The notes under the pieces were generated by a model, which worked only from the letters and a program-made list of their open reading frames with translations, was not told where the DNA came from and made no database searches. 44,417 nt of DNA from Protostelium mycophagum (lineage: Eukaryota; Evosea; Variosea; Protosteliida; Protosteliaceae): NCBI GenBank assembly GCA_002081555.1, contig KV920900.1, positions 3,961 through 48,377 of the forward strand, in the 5' to 3' direction. Below are positions 35,712 through 44,417 of this stretch, piece by piece; position 1 is the first letter of the stretch; every line of letters begins with the position of its first letter. A program made the position numbers and the translations under genes.

Positions 35712-37021
35712 TCACGGTAAGGTCACATTAATTACCGAGAACTTTAGCGTGATCTGAGATGGTCCAAATTTCGGTGAAAAAATTATTTTTTGTACCTCAA
35801 TCGCTGATGAGTTATTGCATTTCTCGCAAGGATCGGCACCAGCTTTCAATAAAATCGCGACGATCTACAACCAGTCAGAAATCTCAATCTACAACGAGAC
35901 AAGAATTATACCTCTTTTTGTCCCATCTGGGCGGCCACCCAAATCGGTGTGCGGTTGTAATTGTCTTTTTCGCCAACAAGAGCCCCTTTTTTGAGCAAAA
36001 TTTCAATCTAAATTTCATTATTTTGAATATTTTTTATCAATTTTAATATTTTATTATTTTTATTATTTTTAATTATTTTTTCGGCTGTAAATATTTATTT
36101 GTGAGATTTTTGAAAAAATAAAAATAAATCACCATTTTGCCCAGTTTTTTTTGCACTGCGTGGGTCAGTAGTGTGATTCCTTCGGTATCTTTGGCGTTAG
36201 GATCTGCTCCTTTTTCCAATAAAAGATCCATAATCTTTTTCAATCAGAAAATCTCATTTTAATGGAAATAAATGATTTTAGTATCATAAAATATTCAATT
36301 TGAAAAAAATAAAACACACATCATAGTGGTGATTCTGCATGGCGAACCACAGTGGACTGTGGCCATTTTTGTTTTTAGTGTTGGGGTCGGCTCCTGCCTC
36401 CAACTACAACGGGTCAATGTCACCTCGGTCATTTCTCATGACCCACCAGCACTCTTGTCGTACTCAGATGACCGTTGAAACATGAGAACCATAGAGGTAA
36501 CCAGTTGTCCGTGTCGGGCTGGTTTGGTTTCGCACCAGAAGTGATCAAAAATGAAGTGATCTGAGGTTGTGAATAAAAACAGAATCAACGACAAGAACGA
36601 TTCAAATGAGCAAGTTGGAAGAACGTGACAAGTAGAAGCTCACATTATCGAATCCCATTTGTGCAGCAATTCGAAGGGCTGTCTGTCCATTCTTGGCGGA
36701 AATGAGAGGATCGGCACCAGATTTCAGAAGGAGTTGTACCATTTCATCTGAACATTTAATCGATCACACCACTTGCTCACACTCACCTCTTCCTCTTTGT
36801 GCAGCATACCATAACGGCGTTTGTCCATTATTTTGAGCTGGTAAATTGATAGAAGCACCACTGCTTAAAAGTAATTCCACAACTGGTGAATGTCCTCCCG
36901 CCGCTGCACGAATTAATGGTGTTTGACCCTGTTCATCGAAGGTGTCAACATTTTCTCCTGAGTTTAACAAGGAGCGTACGGTGTCTAAATCTCCTGTTCT
37001 GGCTGCCTGTGTCAGGGACAT
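35712..37021 (-). CDS. Ankyrin-repeat protein
   Basis: At least five ankyrin repeats are readable. They begin at the N-terminus: SLTQAARTGDLDTVRSLL, QTPLIRAAAGGHSPVVELLL, QTPLWYAAQRG, then QTALRIAAQMG, GHSPLWFAMQNH, and further repeats GADPNAKDTEGITLL, and LLKAGADPCEKCNNSS near the end. There are no catalytic motifs, so it is probably a protein-interaction scaffold made only of repeats. Exons contain about one repeat each and are separated by short introns. The end is uncertain: I take the TGA at 35712-35714, assuming no further intron. The start 37021 lies 101 nt from the divergent RhoGEF start. Confidence 0.75.
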
Positions 37022-37122
37022 GATTAATCTGTATTACGATGCGTAAAAATTGGGTGTAAATCGATCTGACAGCCGGTGGTGTTGCGGCACAAACACTTCC
37101 CAATCAGTCTCTTCATGATAGC
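37022..37122. promoter_or_regulatory. 101-bp bidirectional promoter interval
   Basis: The start codons of the ankyrin gene (minus) and the RhoGEF gene (plus) are separated by only 101 nt, so both promoters and both 5' UTRs must share or overlap this stretch. No TATA box is obvious. Confidence 0.6.
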
Positions 37123-40100
37123 ATGAATTCTCCACAGCTGGCCATCACACATGTGGCAGTCAAACAACGAGCAGGAGAATTACAAAGAGTCAAATCTCAT
37201 TCAAAATACACTCCAGATTACCTTTTAGAATGGATCAACGATGTCTTAAGAATACGGAATCTGAAGGCGGATGGATGGGAAGACTTTAAAAATGGGATCT
37301 TGCTTTATAATGCACTAGAGATCCTCAGTGGAAGACAATTATCTGGACATAATGCTACTACAAAGTGAGTAAGGATGTGGATCTCACAATCAAGCACAAT
37401 GAAATAGTGGTGTCAAATGTGTTCTTTTCGCTCACAAAAGCAGTTCTCTGATGCATCAATTAGACAATGTCAGCATATGCATCTCCTTCATGGAAGAGTT
37501 TATGGGCTCTAAGGCACAAGGTTGGTCACCAAAGGCAATTGTGAATGGCGATACCAAACAGGTGACATTCTACTTCCTTAATGACATCCTGAATTGTTTG
37601 TAATGTGCTCAGATCATGGGGATTGTGACACTGCTCTGCAATAACCAGGCAAAATTCAGTAACGACGTGGCCGGACTGAAGAGTGTACACGAACTACCAA
37701 AAAAAACACCCCCAAACAGACCCCTCCCTGCCCTCCCCCCCAACAAACTCCCTCCTCCCCCCCCTCCCAGAAATTATCCTCCCTTAGTAAGTCATACAAC
37801 TCATATTAATATTTTATTCCTTCTTTTGGAACGAAATTCACAAATTGAACAGCCAACACCAGTTGTAGAGGAAGTTGTAGATGCCAGTGTAGATGACGAA
37901 TGTTATCTCATCGAGCATGATATAGTGGACGATCTATCAACAGAGGCAGATAAAGACAGACAGAACCCACTCAAAATCACTGAGGTGAATATTCAATTTT
38001 ATAATATATATTTAATGTACAAAATCACTTCTTATACATTTTTAATTGTATTTCTCTAAATAAATTAAATAAAAATTATTTTTTTTGAGGTTTTTCTCAT
38101 TTGGTTTTGTAATTCGAAAATATGTTGATTTTTCAAGGCTGACAGTCTCCTGTATCACACCCCATCTACAATGCCTACATCATCAAAGCGATCCTCCTTC
38201 AGGCAGGTGGGGGAGGTGATCAGGGTGCAGGCGATGATCAGAGGCTTCATCAGAAGGTCTAACATGAGGTACATGCGTGAGTAGTTTTTTGGATTTTTCT
38301 TGTAAAATTATTGGCTCACTTGAGGATTTAATTTTATTTTAAGAAAAAAATGGACTTTGAATTTTTTGTGTTTTTTACTCTTAATCGCCTGTTCACCACC
38401 GGAAAAAAGACCACTTATTTTTCCGCCATTGGCGTGATAATAGTGAAAAACTTCTTGCTCCACCGGGACAGGCGACGTGAACGAGGCGATTAAGAGTTAC
38501 AGCAAAATTTTGATTTTCTAAAAACCGAAATACCTTGAAGATTTTCGGTCGTTGATTGATTTTTTTGAAATAAGAATTTATCTTTTTGTAAAATTTATTA
38601 ATAATTTTTTCCCAAAAATTTGTACACCAAGATTTTAATTTTGTCAGGACGAAAGGCCATCGCAATTACAATGAACGAAACACAAGCGCAGCACCTTTCA
38701 ACTTTGGAATTTTTATTGGTGAGATTTTTGGTGTATATGTAAGTACTGAGGATCTACAACAGGAGATCAAAACCAAATTAAGTGCGGTGAATTTGATAAC
38801 TCAAGAAGAAGCGGATGTCATTTTTGACAAGGTGAGTGTCTTGCATTCCCGCGGAAAAGTCGCGGTAATTACCGCGTTTTTGACGGTCAAATTTACCTTC
38901 TTTGCACAACATCAGAGGGTTATGCTACAATTGCCGCCAACCGCATTTGTACTTGCAACACTTTAAGAATGTTTAACCTTATACACGTCATCAGATTGAA
39001 AAGATAAGAGACATCGCGAGAGAGCTATCTGCAGACTTTGAGACCAGATTGAAGAGTTGGGGTGTCAAGTCCAAAATTGGTGACATTTTGATCAAATACC
39101 AGCAGAAACTCAAGGTCTTAAACGACTACAAAACCGCATATAAAGCTCTCGACAGGTAGATTTCCCGGAAATTTCCACGAAAACTCATGGAAATTTCAGC
39201 GCGATGGAGCGGGACAGCCGCGTCCGCGAGTTTATTGATGTTCTATCTTCGAAAAGGCCGCATAACCCCGACATCTACAACTCGTTGATTTCACCAACTA
39301 GAAGGATTTACCATCTACAAGGGCTGACAGAGGACATGTTCTCGGCGACACATCCTTGTCATCCCGATGCAACTGATTTGGGCTCGGCATGCGGCATCAT
39401 GAAAAAGTGGGTCTTTGAAATTTCGCGGAAATTTCCGGGAGATATCTAGGGCAATTGAGTTTGTGTTTCTATGAGAATTGTGCATGAGATTTCCTGGAAT
39501 TTTCTGAAGAATTTCAGACTTGTAGACTTTGTGCTCGAACTTAGAAAAATGGTTGTAGATCAAGAGGAGCTGCAAAATTTGACCAATTATATCGTGGGAA
39601 ATTACACCAATCTTGTTGCTAAAAATAGACACCTCATCGCGAAGGGAAAATGGACTGGGGTAAGCAATCTACAACTAGACAATCCATGAATACTTGATTT
39701 TTTAATGCAACATTTCGAGCACTTTTGGGAATTTCCAAAGCATTGTGCACAAGACAAAACAATAACTCCAGCTCCACATATTTTAAACTTTATTTCTATT
39801 TTGCTGGAGCATCAATCATTTTCCACCCTGATCATACCACCTTCCGTCTCAAATATTCGGTCCGTCTCCATTTTTCGTGACGATCTACAGATCCATAACT
39901 CTGGAGGAATACACTGTTTCTTTGCGTTTGTTTTTAATGACATACTCGTCATCACAAAGCCAGAAGAGGCAGTCAGAGGGATCAAAGAATTGGCACACCA
40001 TGAGGAGAGGGACATGAAGAAAATTTCCATGAAATTTCATTACGTAGAGGCCCTGGCATTAGACCACGTAACTTTTGAAAATTTTTTATTTCCATGTGGT

Positions 40101-43100
40101 CATGACAACCCATCACGAATTTTCATTGAAATTTCAGATCATCATCACCACAAATGGAGACGGGGAGAACAGGACTCTTGACGGGAAGAGGTTGACTCTG
40201 TCTGCCCAGAACTCAACCTATATATTGCATTTCGAAAATAATGACCAGGTCGATTTTTGGGTCAACAAGCTCGAAGAGACGGTCACTTTTTTCCTGAATA
40301 CAAGAGGTGACAGAGAATTCTGACTTGATGCTGTGGCCGTCTACAATGCAGTAGATCAAGATGTTGTGGCAGAGCCGCAACCACAAATGGAGTGTTGTTT
40401 TGGTGTTATTGAATATTACTATCGAGTTTATAAATACAAAATTTAATCTCACGGTTCTTACCGCGAATGAACACGTTAACTAACGAGTCCAGTCAGGGCA
40501 GTCGTGTCACGTGCGTCGAGCTTGGACGCGGAGGCTCGCGAGATTTTGAGAAGAAGAACCGCCGAAGAGTTGAGAGACACTGAAGCGACTTATCTGCAGA
40601 AGATCAAACTACTGAACGCGGTAGGATTTGAAATTCAAATGTAAAAATTGGCGCCAAAACTAAAAAGCTAAATGATCGCTGATTTGGGAAAATGATAAAT
40701 GTTGATGACGTCACAGGTGTGGCTCATTCCAATGAAACAGCAGAAAATGTTCTCGCCAGAGGAGCTCGACATCATTTTCGGAGAATCGGAAAAATTACCG
40801 GAAGTTCACGAAAGAATATACGAGCAATTGAAGACGATTGTAGACGACTGGAAACCTGACTCTTCACTGGGTCAAATATTCGTGGAGGTGGGCACAAATA
40901 TTCGTGCTAGTCATATTATTTTTAATACATGTTGCGATTCCAGATGCAGAAAAGTTTCACACCAGACTGAATAATTGTGCCGTCTCAAATAATCAAGCCG
41001 TCTCAAATATTCAGGCCGTTCCAAAATTGGTGTGTTACAAGGGATTGATCGCAAACACCTTCCGAGCCCAGGAGCTTATCGAGAAGAGAAAAGTCGTCTC
41101 CATATTCTTCAAGGAATTTTGTGAGGAAAGTTCGCGGAATCTTTTCGAGGGGACGAAGGACAACTTGCCCAGCCTTCTGATCATGCCTTTCCAGCGTATG
41201 ACGAGGTGATTTACTCGTTGTAGGTCGAGCCTTTGAACTATTTATTTATCATTTAATTAATGAGAAGATTCAATAATTTTTTTGTTGACAGACATTAAAA
41301 TTAAATTTGATCACGTTAATTATGCTGACTCGTCACGTTAAGATACCGTCTACTATTGGACCGACTTTTGAGCAATACTTCACCTGAACACCCCGACTAT
41401 CTACAATTAACACGTGCTGAGACATCGCTCTCTGATATCATGGACGAGATCAACCGTCTACAACAAGACAATGACCAGAAGATATTGGGTGAAAAAGCCA
41501 TCGCGCATCTTGGTGCCGAAGTGGCTGATCAATTGAAGGTCTGTATTTACAAATAATAGTTGTTCACGATTTTGTTCTACAATATTGTGCATCGATGTGA
41601 AAAATCCCGCCAGAAATGAATTGTAGATGTTGGTGATACCTCAGTATACTGCGGCTTTGCCGCAGTACGAGCAGCATTATAAAGATGTCGGTTTTGGCGA
41701 TAAGGGAATAGTACTCTCTTGCCTCAGAGTTGAGACGGCATTTATTATTATTTATATATGGTCCTTGGTTTATTTTTTAGTGATTAAGCGTAAAGTTTCT
41801 GACGCTTTCTAGTTATCCAGCAAGAAATTTGTTTACGAGGGCTATTTGAGTGAGGTCAGTTTACACCGTTGTAGATCCCATCTGATTTCTTCTATTAAAT
41901 TTGGCTGAAAATATTCAGGTCACAAATGGGGACGTGGTGAATACACGGTATCTATTTTTATACGAAGAATGCATCTTGATCACCAAGAAAATGGTGAGAA
42001 ATTTCTGGCACAATCATTCGATCCGTCCCAATATTTTGTGCCCTTTCATCTCATTGAAACGTTGTAGAGCTTGCCTAAAAGGTCGTTTACCGCCTTGTTG
42101 GGTGACTCGCCGACCTTGACTATCGGCAAGAAGAAAAAACCCGAAAACTATGACGTACAATTCGAATTTTTGTCGGAATTTCCCATCAACCGGGTAATTT
42201 TCCTGTCAAAATTTATCCGTTTTTGTTGAAATGTGACAGTTGACGGTTTTGAAAGACAAAGGCTCCATCGTGGCTCGTGGGCAGAACGGTAATTTTAGAT
42301 TCTCCATCAACACTCCAACACAGAATGGAGACATAGAGAGAGTCTTTGAGACCCCCTCGACAGGGGCCGCATGGTGGGATATCTTTACATCGTTGTAGAT
42401 TGACACGTTCAGGAATTGGATCCAAAAGATGGAAGCAGCTATCGAGGGCTTAGAGTCCAGACCAGGTGAGGCTACAAATTTTATTTATTATTGTGAATTT
42501 ACAAACACCGAATGGCTTTGACAAATCTAAAAATAGAACACCAAATGCTTTTGTGTTGTATTTTCATATATTTTTATACGCTGTGGACGTATATGATCCA
42601 TCCTCATACTTGACAGAGTGTCCTGATACACAATTTGCCACACCCAGAATACTCAGTACAGATATGACGATATGCACATACAGCGGACACTTGATCTTTT
42701 ATCAAAACGGCCTATGGGAGGACCGGTGGGTCGTCTTTACTGCCGGATACATGCACGTGTGCCGCCTTCAGCGCGTTGTAGAGGTGTGTCACGTGATGCA
42801 AGATGGAGATTTACTGGAAATTTCGTTGAATCTTTGCAGAAATCACTTGTAATGAATGGGTGCAGAGTGAGAGTTATAGAGCGTGAGAAGATTCAAAATG
42901 TGTTTATTGTCAAGACAGAAGAGGGGGTCAGTTTTATTTTGCTTTTGAATTCTTCAGAGTTATACTTGAAGATCTCGCGAGATTTGCTCCAAATTTGTGT
43001 TCCGATTTTCAACGATGTAATTAAAATAATTTTTACAGGAATATCAATTTGCCGCGTCGAACCGTTACCTTCTTTTGGAATGGATTTGCATCATAAGGAG

Positions 43101-43170
43101 GGCATCTAGGTTGAACAACTGGGCGAAGGGTGGAAAGCTTGCGAACAGCAGAAATCTCTATAAACTCTGA
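37123..43170 (+). CDS. CH-IQ-tandem DH-PH Rho guanine nucleotide exchange factor
   Basis: RhoGEFs activate Rac/Rho GTPases by nucleotide exchange and drive actin remodelling. The N-terminal calponin-homology domain runs from YTPDYLLEWINDVL, WEDFKNGILLYNAL to MGIVTLL. A polyproline linker (LPALPPNKLPPPPPP) and an acidic stretch follow. An IQ motif (EVIRVQAMIRGFIRRSNM, about 38210-38265) comes next. A first DH domain (38650-39690; EEADVIFDKIEKIRDIA, KLKVLNDYKTAYKAL, ISPTRRIYHL) is followed by a PH-like segment (39840-40320; CFFAFVFNDILVITK, YILHFENNDQVDFWV). A second DH (40500-41550; ELRDTEATYLQKIKLLN, MPFQRMTRYRLLLDRLL) is followed by a PH (41815-42450; RYLFLYEECILITKK, FRNWIQKMEAAI) and a further PH-like domain (42600-43150; GLWEDRWVVFTAGYMHV). 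The first DH lacks the canonical PxQRxxRY motif (SPTRRIYHL instead). Exon borders are approximate. The stop TGA is at 43168-43170. Confidence 0.88.
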
Positions 43171-43267
43171 AGATGTGTCATCTTGATATTTTTCGAAAAT
43201 CATCATCATCATCATCCGGTTTTTTATTTTATTCATGCACTTTCGTCCGGGTAAGTGTTTCTTTAGT

Positions 43268-43440
43268 TCAAAGTCTCTTGTCCTTCACCAGATTATTCCA
43301 GGTCAGGTCGATACACAGATGGCGGTTCCCGTGAACGTCGATCTTACAAGTCTCTTCTTCACTCTTGGCATGTCCCTTGTTGGCAGCTCTGTCCTTGAAA
43401 ATCTCTCCAGGTAAAAGATGGGGACAGAAACACCCATCTT
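43268..43440 (-). CDS. Possible C-terminal exon of an unrecognised protein
   Basis: On the minus strand an open stretch reads DGCFCPHLLPGEIFKDRAAN and continues into ETCKIDVHGNRHLCIDLTWN, ending VKDKRL at a TGA (43268-43270). Composition and Cys spacing look protein-like, but an in-frame stop just upstream means another exon would be needed, and upstream sequence is repeat. On the plus strand a short frame beginning MAVPVNVDLTSLFFTLG overlaps it. I do not recognise either. It may be the remnant of a gene interrupted by the repeat element. Confidence 0.25.
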
Positions 43441-43841
43441 TGTCAATTCATAGAGGCAAATATAGAAGCTTCAGCAAAATTCGAAACTTTTATCGGAGTC
43501 TACAACGACAATTAATTTGGTTCTTTCGGCGAAGGAAAACAATCTTTATTGCTCAACCATAATTGTGTTCAGATGCTCTAATACTTGCTTATATTACATC
43601 AGTATTTATGATTAAACACAGCGCAATGTCAAGCAGGTACTTCGTACCCGTCACTAGGTAAGAGTGACATACCCGCTGGCGCCATCGCCCTTTTTTGTAG
43701 TCGTTCAGCGCACACCTTTGAAAAAATCACATATTCCACAGAGAACAAATGAAACCTTTTTGCTGCAATATTTGAGTTTAATTTTGCAAAAATCAATAAA
43801 ATAGGAGGCTGTTAATAGCTGTAGAATACTCAAAAAAATAG

Positions 43842-43880
43842 TGCACTATTTATCTCAGACATACTGAAATAAATAGTGCA
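43842..43880. repeat. Near-perfect hairpin palindrome
   Basis: TGCACTATTTATCTCAG (43842-43858) and CTGAAATAAATAGTGCA (43864-43880) are complementary over 17 bp with one mismatch and a 5-nt loop. A second hairpin, TACACT/AGTGTA (43883-43900), follows at once. Confidence 0.9.
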
Positions 43881-43948
43881 TCTACACTTATGCGAGTGTA
43901 AATACCTTACGCGAAAGTACTATTTATTTTGGGAGGTCAATGATAATG

Positions 43949-44075
43949 TTGGTATTGCACAGCGGTTTCAAATTCCCGGTAGCAATACGTTAAGTCCATA
44001 GCAACAGCTTAACATTTGCATTAACTAACGTGTGTTCCTACCGCAAGTGGGAATTTTAGTCCGCCGCGCAATATT
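43949..44075 (-). repeat. Dispersed ~125-bp repeat, right copy (inverted)
   Basis: Its reverse complement matches 760-883 at about 85% identity. The two copies are 43 kb apart in opposite orientation, so their presence in one window need not mean they bound a single element. Confidence 0.7.
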
Positions 44076-44149
44076 AATGCGATCAAAGTTCATCGAAATT
44101 TCGAGAGGTCGACCATCTACAATGAATATATAAATAAATGAAATTAATA

Positions 44150-44417
44150 TCAAAGATTTTCATCAATCGAGGAGGCAGAGGGGACGAGCTTCACACGCAT
44201 GAGCTGAAGCAAACCACGTGCATCATCTGCCGTGGCAACATTGTCGAGCATCCTCATGATTCCCCTGAGAGTTTTGTTTCTTTATGGTTCTTTGTTGTTT
44301 CTCCTCAACAAAGTTTAAGATGGCGTCGTCATCGATCACGTAATTTCTGAATTTGTCAACTGTATGTACCTGGTCTGTTTGATTGAGAGCTGATTATTTC
44401 ACAATCGCTGTCACTCT
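44150..44417 (-). CDS. 3' end of an unrecognised gene, cut by the window edge
   Basis: On the minus strand the terminal exon (about 44150-44264) reads GIMRMLDNVATADDAR then GLLQLMRVKLVPSASSIDEN, ending at the TGA at 44150-44152. It has the look of a helical C-terminus. Upstream, an intron from GTGATCG (about 44340) to CTCTCAG (44265) joins in frame to a short exon (LTNSEIT). The rest of the gene lies beyond the window. No family could be assigned. Confidence 0.4.

Larger units (their letters stand above)
43171..44149. other. Repeat-rich terminal interval
   Basis: It holds a possible minus-strand exon (43268-43440), two adjacent hairpins (43842-43900), GTCAC/GTGAC arms near 43650-43670, and the right copy of the dispersed repeat (43949-44075). 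Composition is AT-rich and unlike the neighbouring gene; it may be one ~0.5-kb non-autonomous mobile element plus flanks. Confidence 0.4.

Noticed and set aside
9354-44121. CRISPR-like interpretation of the repeated octamer
   Set aside because: The octamer is only 8-11 nt, occurs in both orientations with irregular spacing and within eukaryotic introns; there are no regular spacers or cas genes.

Overview
The window is intron-rich nuclear DNA of a eukaryotic microbe. Almost every gene is cut by many short GT-AG introns, mostly 35-120 nt. Intergenic gaps are small, and AATAAA signals often lie within tens of bases of the stop codon. The gene set combines a plant-type LRR receptor carrying a tyrosine-kinase-like domain, a secreted hevein/GH17-like protein, a GH95 fucosidase, a multidomain CH-IQ-RhoGEF, CLASP, EFTUD2/Snu114 and a BIN3/MePCE-type RNA capping enzyme. 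This fits an amoebozoan-like protist, perhaps a protosteloid amoeba. That placement is inference; no search was run.

Layout from left to right: an anticodon-arm-less tRNA-Phe copy and an intact tRNA-Phe(GAA) (65-464); a gene-poor stretch; CLASP on the minus strand (1830-7113); a gene-poor stretch with an 18-bp minisatellite; then on the plus strand GH95 (8371-12095), a TMEM185-like membrane protein (12418-13432) and a hevein/PAN/GH17-like secreted protein (14026-15782). On the minus strand follow the LRR receptor kinase (15963-21296) and a PPR/helical-repeat protein (21851-23606). On the plus strand come the BIN3/MePCE methyltransferase (23829-25332) and EFTUD2 (25573-30325, with a 100-N gap inside one intron). 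The minus strand then carries a GMC oxidoreductase (30677-32988), a zinc alcohol dehydrogenase (33689-35019) and an ankyrin protein (35712-37021). The ankyrin gene is head-to-head with the CH-IQ-DH-PH-DH-PH RhoGEF (37123-43170). The right end holds a repeat-rich gap and two minus-strand exon fragments of unknown genes.

Functional themes are secreted or polysaccharide-directed enzymes (GH95, GH17-like, GMC), surface sensing and cytoskeletal control (LRR kinase, RhoGEF, CLASP) and RNA processing (EFTUD2, MePCE-like, PPR-like, tRNA). There is no sign of an operon-like functional cluster.

The most unusual signals are in the non-coding DNA. An octamer, TCTACAAC or its complement GTTGTAGA, recurs dozens of times, mostly in introns, in both orientations, sometimes just after a donor and sometimes forming the acceptor itself. 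The palindrome TGACGTCA repeatedly lies just upstream of 3' splice sites in unrelated genes. Other points are a probable Glu-to-Gln change at the expected GH17 nucleophile, an exact 80-bp exon/intron tandem duplication in EFTUD2, and a ~125-bp repeat in inverted orientation at the two ends of the window. Exon borders were read by eye from reading frame and splice consensus; internal borders marked approximate may shift by a few codons.
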